Positions 1 through 10,400 of a stretch of 64,000 nucleotides of DNA are shown here, in pieces. Under the pieces are notes generated by a model that was not told the origin of the DNA, ran no database searches, and worked only from the letters and a program-made list of their open reading frames with translations. Each line of letters begins with the position of its first letter. Position 1 is the stretch's first letter. Position numbers and translations under genes: made by a program. The stretch comes from Nectonema munidae (taxonomy: Eukaryota; Nematomorpha; Nectonematoida; Nectonematidae), in assembly GCA_030549495.1 (NCBI GenBank), contig JAUIRK010000916.1:347501-411500 (forward strand), given 5' to 3'.

Positions 1-216
1 TACCTCACAAGGGCGCGCAGAGTAGAGATTGCGTCCAATCTAGAACTGAACGAAAATCAAATCAAAATATGGTTCCAAAATAGAAGAATGAAACAGAAGA
101 AGCGGATGAAGGAAAATCATTACCTCAGCCTCAATGTTGGGGGAGAAGAGGAAGAAGGAGGCGAAAAAACTGCCTTTCATCTCATCTCCAATGTTTGTTT
201 GAATAATTCTTATTGA
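1..216 (+). CDS. lab: Labial/Hox1-type homeodomain protein, 3' coding exon (5' partial)
   Basis: The open frame from base 1 to the TGA at 214-216 encodes 71 residues. It begins inside a homeodomain at about position 25 ([20 protein letters not shown]) and runs through recognition helix 3 with [14 protein letters not shown]. The combination of YLTRARR, LELNE and NRRMKQKKR is the Hox1/labial signature; Hox2 and Hox3 usually have YLCRPRR, and Gbx/Evx differ in helix 3. A 36-residue tail with an acidic EEEEGGE run follows. The product should be a nuclear DNA-binding factor for anterior patterning. The hexapeptide, linker and homeodomain helices 1-2 lie outside the window, so the class call rests on half the homeodomain. 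The sequence is open at base 1, so I cannot tell whether an intron lies just upstream. Confidence 0.82.
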   Translation, partial: YLTRARRVEIASNLELNENQIKIWFQNRRMKQKKRMKENHYLSLNVGGEEEEGGEKTAFHLISNVCLNNSY

Positions 217-753
217 GAGACAAACTTCATTTGTTACCCAATATTTTAAATGAGAACCCACCAAGTCGTTATCATTCTATAGTAATCTTTTATATGCTAT
301 CTTTTAAAAGAATTTATTCAGACATTTTATGACATCTTGCATTTTTATACCACAATTAATAAAAGTTTTTTTACTTTTTTTTTAAAAAAGTCTCGATGAG
401 TATTATAGAAAAGATGAATTAAAAATTGTGATCATCCTTTCAATTCATAGTTCAAGGATTATTCTAATCTATTTGTTCTGTTAAAATGCGATATAAAAAT
501 TTTAAACGCACTGATCTATTTTAAAAAATGGAAAACCTAAGAAAAGTGTATTTTATAAGAATGGAATTTACTAATTAATTTTTGTAATGAAGTTAATATT
601 TCCATTGGGATTTCTAAAAATAAAATTTGCTTTCCTATAAAACACATTTATGTTTTATTTCTGGAATCATAAAGATGCTTTTCCAGAGTTTGAGTAGACA
701 GACAACCTTTTAATTTTGAATTTACGTTGTCGAAAAACTATTTTTTAAAACCT
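217..753. other. 3' UTR and AT-rich spacer
   Basis: Apart from the polyadenylation signal I see no coding potential, repeat or RNA gene here. Confidence 0.5.
358..363 (+). promoter_or_regulatory. Probable polyadenylation signal of the Hox1-like gene
   Basis: AATAAA lies about 140 bp after the stop codon, followed by a T-rich stretch at 366-390. It is the first canonical signal downstream of the homeobox exon. Confidence 0.5.
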
Positions 754-872
754 TTAACGCTTTGAGGACCAGAATCTCGAAGAATAATCGTTTGCTTTCA
801 TTTTTGTATGTTTTAAGCAGACGATTATTATTTCTTGGTAAACTGGTGTCACACTAATCCTCAAAGGGTTAA
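754..872. mobile_element. piggyBac-type MITE flanked by TTAA
   Basis: TTAA at 754-757 and 869-872 bracket a short non-coding element. Its ends form an imperfect inverted repeat: CGCTTTGAGGA on the left, CCCTTTGAGGA on the right read inwards. TTAA target duplication with CCC-type termini is the hallmark of piggyBac elements. No transposase is inside. Confidence 0.6.
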
Positions 873-1208
873 TTCACAAACACACTTGCAATAAAGGAAT
901 AAAAATGTTTGAAAATAAATCAGATGTTTAATGCTTAAAGATAACAATGTAATACTATCAACAAAAAAGAAGTAGTGACAATTAATTTGATTTGAAAGTA
1001 ATCTTATAAAGATGTAGTCTAACAGCATATCTAGATCGAAGCCGCACATCCTCAAAATTTTTGGGGGGACGAACTTTTTTTCCAATGAACACACTACCAC
1101 CATATTATACTTGCAATGTCAGCCCACAATAACTGCAAAGAATTGCACGAATTTTATCAAGTTAGATTACCTTGTTTGTCATTCTGATTGCAACACTACT
1201 TTCTAGCT
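873..1208. other. AT-rich spacer with a transposon-end-like segment
   Basis: Nothing coding is recognised. At about 1040-1085 the text CCGCACATCCTCAAAATTTTTGG matches the terminal part of the repeat family whose clear ends lie at 62944 and 54774, so a fragment of that family probably sits here. Confidence 0.35.
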
Positions 1209-2660
1209 CAGTGGTTTTCAAACTCGATTCCGCGGCCTCCTAGGGTACTGTTAAGTAGTTCCATGCTGACACTCACTGGATCGTTTTGCACAACATATTG
1301 GGTTATTTACGATTTTTGCCAATAACTAACATTTAAAAGAATAAATAATTTAGTCTTTGAATTGAGGCCATTTTTACTTTTTATTGCTTTTCCGGCCTGA
1401 TTTTATGGACGTAATGTACATTTTCCTAAATGGCGTATGAATTATCACGACTTATACTTGAAATTTAGTTTTAATGCATCAACATCTGGTGAGGAAGGAG
1501 AACCGCAGTATGTTTTGTATTCTGAAGTGTTGGCATCCACTTTCTAAAGCACATCAAGTTAAAAAGACACCTGAAAATGAGCCAGTTCAGTAAACAAAAC
1601 TATTGACTATTTTAAACATAAAGCTAAACGATTGCACAAATCCAGGTTTGATGACAAATGTTTTTGCAAATCATTAAGTGTGGTTTGAAAGCCTCCTATG
1701 AAGTTTCAAAAAACTAGGTGTTGTCAAAAATTCCCACAGCATAAGAAAACAGTTGATGTTACCTTGCTGCAAAGATATCATAATGAATGTGCTAAGAAGT
1801 TCTGAACTTGAAAGGCTGAAGCATATCTACCTGTCAAACTATACCGTTAGAAGGCTAAAATGAGAGATGTCTGATGACATAATGTCGAGGTGATTTTATC
1901 GAATAAGAATTCGATTTTCAACTTTTTTGTAATTCAGGTGATGAAACGGCGGGTGCTGCAAACTTAGCTCAGCCTTGCGCTTACCTACAATATGTATATG
2001 ACAAGTTCCTGGTAGACGAATTCTTGTCTTCCGAAACGCTCAGCAGTAGAACAACTGGAAGATAAGTTTTTGACAAAGTGGACAATTTTTTTACAGCAGA
2101 AAGTATTAAGCCGGAATGGACTTGGAGTGTATACTGACTGTACTCTGACAATTCCTTGTTGTCGTTCTAGCTTTCCGACTCGGTTTAAGCAAAAATCTCA
2201 AGATATAATTGTTACCCAGTGCGTTATTCATCGCTGAGCTGTAATAATGAAAACCATACCTGATGAGTTCAAAAATGTTCTCAATGAAGTGATTAAAACA
2301 GTGTAATCCATTAAAGAAAATGCATTCAGCGCTTGTTTGTTTTTAGAGTTATGCAAAGGAAATGCTTGCTGCACTCAAACGTTAGGTGGCTTTCGAAAGG
2401 AAAAGTTTAAGACTTGGAGACGTGAAACAATGTATCGAAGCAATACTATGAAAAGAAATCCAGCAATTTCTGCAAAGCAAACTAGACATGTATGTAAAAT
2501 TTTCTGATGTCCGTTTTCGTATATTCCTATCATTTTTAGTGAACATATTTGAATCTATGAATTCCCTTAATCTTGCACTGCTAGGAAAACAGATCACAGT
2601 ACTCTATTGTCATAAAAAATGACAGCTTTTGAAATTAAGCTGGAATTATGGCATTCTTAG
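1209..2660 (+). mobile_element. Old hAT transposon relic, ZBED5/FAM200-like
   Basis: The left end reads CAGTGGTTTTCAAAC, a typical hAT/Charlie terminus. Degraded translations in all three plus frames follow the ZBED5/FAM200-type transposase in the right order: a zinc-finger remnant with VLYSEVLAST and NKTIDYFKHKAKRLHKSR (about 1500-1650), a SDDIM segment (1870-1890), TQCVIHR and KTIPDEFKNVLNEVIKTV (2210-2310), then LRLGDVKQCIEAIL and a SLNLALLGKQI-like segment (2395-2600). Stops and frame changes are too frequent for function. It is clearly older than the hAT copies at 8229 and 45486. No right terminal repeat was found. Confidence 0.65.
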
Positions 2661-2969
2661 ACAAGTTTGCTCGATTGAATATATTTGTTGATGAAAATAA
2701 GAAAATAAAAATTTGAAAAATACTATCAAAGTTTATAATCTCGATTAGTAATCCGGCTTCAGAACACTTCTTAATTCATTCATTCAAATTCAAAAAAAAT
2801 TTCATTCAACATTCATTAATTTTGATTAATGATCGAAGAGGTGCAAAATATGTTTTTTGTGAAAGTCTCATAGCGATATTTCGATTGAAATCGTACAGTC
2901 GTATGCTGGTGTTGCAAAGATTGCTCTGAAAGTTGTTTCGATTTGTGACTACATATGAGTAGCGCTTTC
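2661..2969. other. AT-rich spacer
   Basis: No gene, repeat end or RNA is recognised. It ends where similarity to the MULE derivative begins. Confidence 0.4.
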
Positions 2970-3690
2970 CATGCTACTTGGCATTGAAACCAAATCCCGA
3001 AACAAATCGGAAATGATATAAGAGTTGCATTGGCCAAAACAGCCAAACTTAGACAAACTGATTTTGACAAAGCAGATGAATCCATCCCATTGACTTGCTC
3101 ATTGGATTATTCAGACTTTTGTATCAGTTTTTTTAGTACAGTAGTTTTTATGCTGATTTATTTTTTAAATGAGACCCCTATTAAAAAATTATAGAGAGAC
3201 CGTCTCCCCGAAAATTTTATAAAGCTTGTGAACAGCTCAACAAGAGAAAAAAATATTTCGTATATCATAGATCACTACTCATCGGATGTAATTAAGTTTT
3301 TATCCCTCCATATTGCAATTTAATAAAACCGATGGTAACCGAAGTCTATTGCTATATATGCTATACACTAGCCAAGTGAAGGTTTTATACCATGACTCTA
3401 AAAATCATCTTTTAAAATTTTTAGCAACGAAATGTTACCAAACCAGATTAGTAACATGGAAAAACAAAGAATCATATATAATCTTCACATTCTACCTACA
3501 CATAAATTTAGTTGGTAAAGTAAATTCAAAATATATTTAGGGCTTGGGACTATGAATTGACAGGTATGACGGCGTGAATTTAAATGTCGCCCTTTTAAAT
3601 AGAAATAAAGGTTTAAATTTTTTGGAAGAAAATTAGCTACAAACCTTAAATTTATACGAATTAGCAAAATCAGACGGTGTTCCAATTCAA
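2970..3690 (-). mobile_element. Internally deleted, non-autonomous derivative of the MULE at 14870-17505
   Basis: Read on the minus strand this block matches the left flank (14870-15190) and then the right flank (about 17060-17500) of the MULE, with the transposase region missing. Examples: ACCTGTCAATTCATAG at 3555-3570 pairs with 14980-15000; ATTACATC(C/T)GATGAGTAGT pairs with 17175-17195; TTTCGGGATTTGGTTTCAAT pairs with 17478-17500. The junction lies at the GGTATAAAACC motif (about 3390). By eye identity is roughly three quarters. It carries no gene. Confidence 0.7.
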
Positions 3691-3699
3691 AAACGGTTT

Positions 3700-4640
3700 T
3701 GGTTTGAAATTTTGGGTGGCTTTGAAACAGTTAAACTTGATCAAATTTTTTTTATTTGGTCGTTCCAATTGCTCCCTTTTTTTGAAAATTCCCCCCTCTG
3801 TCACTTTAGTTTCTCCTTACAAAATCCTTTCCTTTGTCCCCCCCCCGTTTTGTTGCGTCTTGTGCGCCCCTATAAAGAAGCGCTTTAAGTTGGTTCACTA
3901 GTTCTTTTTTTGTTTTGTTTCTTGTCATTTTTGTGATTTCTTGACTTCTTTTAAATTTCTTTCTTTCTTCGTTCTTTCAATCCTCTCCTTTTCTTTCTTT
4001 GCTTCTTGCCTTCGCTTCGGTCCTCTTTTTCTATGCTCTTTGTAATAGCCTTTGCTTGCTTACCAATACTCTAATATTTTTTATCTATCGGTTTTGATCC
4101 ATCGCGTTGAGTGTCGCCCCTTCACCCTACCAAAGGTTTTCTAAGGTTTTCGTAAATTTTTTTAATCGAGGGTCTTTCTACGGCGCCGGGAAAGTGAACA
4201 TCACACAACTTTTAAGTTCTTCCTACTATTCTAAGCTCAAAAATTTCTTTCCAAAAAATTCCATTTCGCTTTTGTTTTCCAAAACAAAACCTTCAGCTCT
4301 TTGTTTCGTTCCGTTTAAGGCCTTGTCGCTCATGCCCTTAACCTTTTTTCTACTAAAACTCCAATAAATTGCAATCTTTTTTCTTTTCCTAGCAATATTC
4401 GGCTAAGTCTCGTTGCTCTAAATTGCTTTTCATGGTGTCTTTCTAATTTTTTCAGCAATGCCATTAAAAATTTCTCAATCTCTCTAAAGAAGCCAGTTGG
4501 CTTTGCTTTTCTTTTTAGCCAAAAGTCGTTCTTGCGTCGTAAACCCAAATCGTTCTTGTGGTGAATAAAACTTCTTGAAATTTGCAAGTCGCTCCCTTTT
4601 GTTGCTCCTTTCTCTTTTCAATAAATTGTGAAAAATATTG
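3700..4640. other. Pyrimidine-skewed block without a recognisable gene
   Basis: The plus strand is dominated by C and T for nearly a kilobase, with TTCTTTCTTTC-type runs and a run of nine or more C at about 3840. An 85-codon, lysine/arginine-rich frame at 4330-4587 (-) is a consequence of the purine-rich opposite strand; I see no domain in it. Confidence 0.5.
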
Positions 4641-6419
4641 AAGGTATTTTATATACTTTTCGTGCAAAAGGGGCCAATGAGTTGTTTGGCAACACTTGTA
4701 AAATGCGCTTACAACATAAAAAGTCCCTAATTTTTGTTTAACACGAAAAACTTTCCAATTTGGCGCCCTTTTTTCAAGAGCGTTTTAATGTAAATTTGTA
4801 GGTTTGGTTTTCTTCTTGCTCTTTCACTATTTTTATGTTTTCTAGCCATCTTACTTGCAGACTTCTAGGAAAAGCTTAGAATTAGTAAACGCAGATATCG
4901 CTCTTCTACTAGGAACTCTTTGAACAAATTATAAATGTCTCTGAGAAAACTAATTATTTTCCAATTTGTCTTCTTTTCCCCGTTTTTAAAAGTTCCATGT
5001 ATAATATGTAAAGTCACTTCCTGTTTCTAACAATTCTGGTGCTTAGCTTTTTGTTTCCTTAAAAATTCGCAAAATTTCCAATTTACAGCTTTAAATTTGA
5101 AATTTTACTTTATTTATCGGTAATAGTTCTAAAATTTTCAAGCTTCTGAAGTGTGGGTGTCTAAAAGGGCCAGTATTGGTATAAATTTTCCTCTTGAAAA
5201 AATCTAATTATTATATCCATTTGTTTTTTCTGGTATTTTGTTCAGGTCACAAAAGATACTCAAAAATTAGATTTTATTCCTTCTCTTAATACGCGATAAA
5301 ATAGGTCCAAACAAAATTAATTATATAAGACAATTTATCTTTTCCCTTTTCAAAGATTGCTTCTTTTCTTCTGGATACTCAACTTTTACTTCGATTCCTT
5401 TGAGGTCATGAAAGATTATTATAAACTACCATCCCAATATATTTCGTTTCTTTTTCTTTAAAAAGATAGGGGAAGACAAAAAGCCCAAATTTGAATCAAA
5501 TACAGAAGATTGAACGTTTGTTGAAAGAGAAGAAGTGGCAAAACAGTAGAATTATTTGTGTCATTTCATTTGCAGTTCCTACAAAAAAATCTGGAATGGA
5601 ATTTTGTCTGCAAGCATTTATATGCTTTTTACTTTTAGTATGTGCTAACAACCTCTCCCCATTGTTGCAAACTTATGTCTTTCTTACACAATGAGCAGTA
5701 GGCTAAGTGTTTATTGTTTTGATTTTCTTTGAGCCAATTTTTATTCAGGTTCGTTAAGCCATTCTTTTAAAAAGTGTTTCTCCGCCCTGTTTTATTAGGC
5801 TGTAAAAAAAAGTTGAAGAATATTAAAAATATTAAAACAAAATATTAACTGCTAATCTAAAAATTACTCAAAAAAGTTATACAGTGACATCTTTATTTTT
5901 ATTATGAATTAATAAAATACCTTTGTGTCTCTTTTTATCAAAAGTAAGAATACTTTAATGTGATATATTCCAGTTAACTTTAAAACAAAAAAGAAAAAAT
6001 TTGTCCTTACAAAATAAAATGTCGTTGAAAACATTTCGAAAAATTGCATATTTAATTTCAATAAAGCTGAAAAGAGAAAAAGTGATGCATATTTTGATTG
6101 ATGATATAAAACATAATGATAACTAAATTTCATAATAATATTGTGTATATGAATAAAAGAGTGGGTGCTTTCTCTCTACTGAATGAATATTTCCATTACA
6201 ATTTTTACAAAGTTCTTGCAATCAATCAATTGCATTGTCCTATGTTTCATTGAAGAAAAACAAATTTTGATTATTAATCGTAATGAATTAAAAAGAAATT
6301 AAAAAAAAAATTGAAAAATCAAGGGATGATAAAGCGACAACATTAAAAATACAGTACTATGAATATTTACTATAATCTATATCTATGTTTTTATAAATGG
6401 GTAATCTATGTTTTTCTAA
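4641..6419. other. AT-rich spacer
   Basis: No gene or repeat family is recognised. Short frames, for example at 5491-5694 (+) and 5909-6133 (-), are low-complexity and unsupported. Confidence 0.4.
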
Positions 6420-6513
6420 ACATTAGTGAAATTCAAGAGGTTTTTAAGGTTTTCAATGTTTTCAAGAGGTTTTTTCAAAATTAAGAGGTTTTCAAGGTAG
6501 GTAGACACCCTGT
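6420..6513 (-). mobile_element. End of a hAT-like MITE (CAGGGTGTCTACC terminus)
   Basis: Read on the minus strand the segment starts CAGGGTGTCTACCTACCTTG and continues with repeats of the type AAAACCTCTTGAAAA. The terminus is like that at 53803 (CAGGGTGTCTAGTAGAC). The opposite end was not identified. Confidence 0.45.
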
Positions 6514-7060
6514 AAGAATAAGGATGCTATATATTTGATTTACTGGAGTAAAAGACTTGATTGTTTAAATTATATTTAGCAAATATAAAGGGCATTTTTG
6601 CTAATGTTTGTATTCGATTACAATCATTTAAATCTCTTTCAGTTACATTCAGCCCCGTTGCTCGACCTCAAGTAGAAGGAGGCGGGAAACTGATTAAAGG
6701 GAGAGGAAGGGGCAACATGCAGTTTAATGGGGCCAGGACAATAAGGAAGTGTATACATTTATATATTTTAAAGGAGTTTCAGAGGAGCAAAATAAATCCC
6801 AGTGGGACAAAGCTCCCTTGCCCCTCCTTATCGAAGGGCCTGGTTACAGTAATTAATAGGGATAAACATTTTAAGCTTTGAACTATAGAGTTTAGACTAT
6901 AGACTTTTAGAGCTATAAAAAATATTTGTCCTGCTCAAAAATTCATCGACTCTTGATCAAATTACTCGCTACATTACTGCATCTGATCAAATATAAAACT
7001 CACAAGTCTTTTAAATACTTTAAAAAAGATATATAATTGAGAAAATTGAAAATTATTGGG

Positions 7061-7135
7061 AAGGGAGGGCGCGTCGCCCTTCTCGCCTCCCCCCCCCCCC
7101 CCCCCCCGTCCGGGTGTGTGCCCCTGTACTACGCA
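7061..7135 (-). mobile_element. Terminus with poly-C/poly-G tract, CAGGGGC(G/A)CACA family
   Basis: On the minus strand the sequence reads ACAGGGGCACACACCCGGAC followed by a run of about 18 G. It resembles the ends at 24339 and 62944 (CAGGGGCGCACATCC). The homopolymer follows the terminus directly, as in the copy at 62944. Confidence 0.45.
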
Positions 7136-7293
7136 TATCAGAAACATCTGACATATCCAATATCAATCCCCATTATAAATATGCACCTCTGTGACCATTC
7201 AAAAATTACCAAACATGGACTTAAAGAAATCTGAGATAATTAATTCGCAAAGATCTTTCAAAAGAAAAGAATGCATTAAAAGTTAGTAAGTAT

Positions 7294-7299
7294 TTATTT
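7294..7299 (-). promoter_or_regulatory. PPWD1: PPWD1 polyadenylation signal
   Basis: AATAAA on the minus strand lies 16 bp after the PPWD1 stop codon. It is the closest canonical signal, implying a very short 3' UTR. Confidence 0.6.
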
Positions 7300-7314
7300 G
7301 AAAATGAATCTTCC

Positions 7315-7461
7315 TCATTCTTTACAAGAGATACTAATTATGTATATATCTTCGAAAGGTTTGTCTGTTTTAGGATCCGTTCTAGCATTACTAATGCTCT
7401 GTACAACATCCATTCCTTTGTAAACGCGTCCAAAAATGGTGTGCTTGTTGTCAAGCCAAGA
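7315..7461 (-). CDS. PPWD1: PPWD1 exon 11 (residues 591-638 and stop)
   Basis: Acceptor TTTTTAG|TCT. Encodes [40 protein letters not shown] and TGA at 7317-7315. It lies 6.06 kb from exon 10. Confidence 0.95.
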   Translation of the reverse strand, partial: SWLDNKHTIFGRVYKGMDVVQSISNARTDPKTDKPFEDIYIISISCKE

Positions 7462-10400
7462 CTAAAAATAAAATTATAAAAGTTAAGCACGCAATTAATT
7501 AATAAAAGTTAATCACCTTCTCACTTGATATAAGAAAACCTAGGTAGAGAAGGAAATTTGGAAAAAGTTAGGAGACTTGGCGAATCTGATCAACCCTCAA
7601 AATATCTTTGGTGTACAAAATGTACACATGGAAATTTTGAACATGTATTAAAAAATGTTTACTAACACATTAATAAACCAAATGTTCTTGATTTGAATCT
7701 TCTATATTGATAGTATACTAAATTTTATGAATGCTATATATATACTTTCTTTAACTGGTTAGACAATGCTACTTTCAATAAAATATGTTGATATATATTT
7801 TATAAAGACTAAATTAGAAACCGAGATAAAAAATTAAAATGAAATTTTAACGACTTTAAAATTGAAAAATTTTTGTTTTAAATTTAGATGTACAAAAAAG
7901 CTTTCCTTAAAATTAAAAAAAAATAGAATGAATATATTCCAATAATGTTTCATGTAGACGCTTTTCGCATTTCTCCTTTTGTAGTGCTCGCTACCTACTG
8001 ACAGCCAGTTTTCTTAGTGGCTTTGTGTATATCCTACATTCTATTATAACTGATTTTAATTTTGCTTACAACGTATGTCTTGAATTTCTAATTTCGTTTA
8101 AATTACTTTACATTTATTTTCCTTCTCAATAAATTTGTGTTCTTATGACAGCCAGTTTTTTCGAAAGGACTCGCAATTGGTCTTGTTAGACCGCTCATAC
8201 GAATCCCATTTTCTTTGGAAATCAGGACTAGAGATGCACCGAACAGCATTTTTGCCGAATACCGAATATTCGGCTGCATACTATTCGGTAATGGCCGAAT
8301 ACACATAATATTCTTTTATGTGTATATGTTTTTATGTTTTATGTTGTTTTAGTGATTTTTATGTTTATATTAATTGTATATTTTATTTTTATCTTTTTAG
8401 AAACTCCTTCCTAGCAATTATAACGATTGTTCATTACATAATATTCATAATTAGAAATACAATTATAGTTTGAATTTTCAAATGTCTCAAAGTCACAGTG
8501 TCGTATGGAAATATTTTAAGCCTCATGAATATGATCCAACATACTGTTTGTGTAATTTATGCAATGACAAGGTTTCAAGAGGGGGAAGGATTGCAAAAAA
8601 TCAGACTACTACAGCAATGTTAAACCACCTAAAAAACAAACACCCTGAAGAATACCTAGTGAATCAATCAAAGAAATCTACAGAAGCATAAAGAGCCGCA
8701 TCACCCAGCAATACTTGTGAAACTGAGTCTCTAAAAGTTTGTAAGCAACAGATAACGTTATTTGAGACTCTGGAGAGAAAGAAAATATGGAACATAAATG
8801 ACCATAGAGCTGTTGAACTTCACAAATTAATTGGAGAGATGATTACTGTAGACACACAGCCATTTTCAGTTGTTGAAAATGAAGGTTTCAAACGCCTTAT
8901 AAAAAAAATTTGCCCTAAATATAGTATTCCATGTAGGAGATATTTTTCTGATAAGATTGTCCCAAATATTTATGATCAGCTATTTAAGAAAGTTGAAGCT
9001 GAGGTACTAGCAGCAAAGTTTATTTCTTTAACAACAGATATATGGACTGCCACTACAGCCAACATTCTATTCATAAGCTTTTGTGGATCTCTGACAACTT
9101 TGAATGTCAAAAGGCAGTCTTAAGGGTTAAACATTTTCCAAGAACTCATTCTAGCTTGAACATTAGTGAAGAATTAGTGAGTAGTCTGGAATATTTCAAC
9201 ATTCCTCTCAATAAAATCCATATAGTTTTGAGAGACAATGCGGCTAATATGGTTGCAGGACTCAAAGAAAGCGGGTTATCTTCTTTATCATGTTTTATTC
9301 ACACATTGCAGCTTGTCGTTTCTGATGCAATATTATCTCAGAGGTCTGTTCAAGATATCTTGACTGTATGCCGAAACATAGCTACACATTTCAGTCATTC
9401 ACCATCAGCAATGACCAAATTTGTATTACTACAAACACTGCTGGGAATAATAGGCCATAAGCTCAAACAAGATGTCAAGACTAGATGGAATAGTACCTAC
9501 TATATGTTGGAAAGGATGCTAGAACAAAAGTAGGTTATTGCTGCATACAGTGCAGACCATACTATCACTGATATAAGTCAGTATCAATGGACCATTATAG
9601 AGAAGCTAGTAATTATACTTAAGCCATTTAAAGAGCTAACAGTCGAACACAGTTTAAGAAATGCCACAGCCTCATTGATCATACCTTCAATATTAGCACT
9701 TTAACTATTTTTACAAAAGGCTGTTACCATAGACCAAAATGATTTGAGTAACTTCAGTGGCATTTTAACAATGATTGATGAATTACTTTAATCATCGAAG
9801 AAAAGGTTTGAAAGTTATCTTACTAACAAGATGTTGTCCATAACTACATTTTTAGATCCACGATTTAAAATAAAATTTCAGAAGAGCAATATTGATGAAA
9901 TGAAAGCATGGATAATTGAGAGCGTAGAGGAACAATCTAGTTCAAGTGCTAGTCCTGAGCCATCTTTTTCTGACACAGATTCACCTTCAAAGACAGGTAA
10001 GATATTTCCAGGATTTTCCAAATATTTCAGTTTAAATGACTGTTTCCAAGAATTAGAAAAATCGCGTCAATTTAAAGGAATGGTAGGTGAAGAGAAACAA
10101 GGCACTACACCTTCTACATCAAACACTATCAGTCCTAACACAATTTCCAAAAGATGCGCTGTTGCCAAAGAAGCTGAGATATATGAGTCTTTACCTCTTC
10201 TGGAAAGATCCAAGGATCCTTTAGAATGGTGGAGAGAGAATAAAGGACGTTTCAAGAATTTGCAGAAGCTTGCTCTCAAATATCTTTCAGCTCCCTCCTC
10301 ATCGGTAGAAAATGAAAGGCTTTTTAGTTCTGGTGGAAACATATATGAAGCTAAGCGAAACAGACTGACTCCAGAAAATGGGGAAAAGATTATGTTTCTG

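Noticed and set aside
4330-4587. 85-codon basic frame (minus)
   Set aside because: Product of the purine-rich strand; no domain, no start context, and an overlapping frame of equal quality on the other strand.
6561-6881. 106-codon frame
   Set aside because: No recognisable domain and no homologous copy in the window; composition changes abruptly along it.
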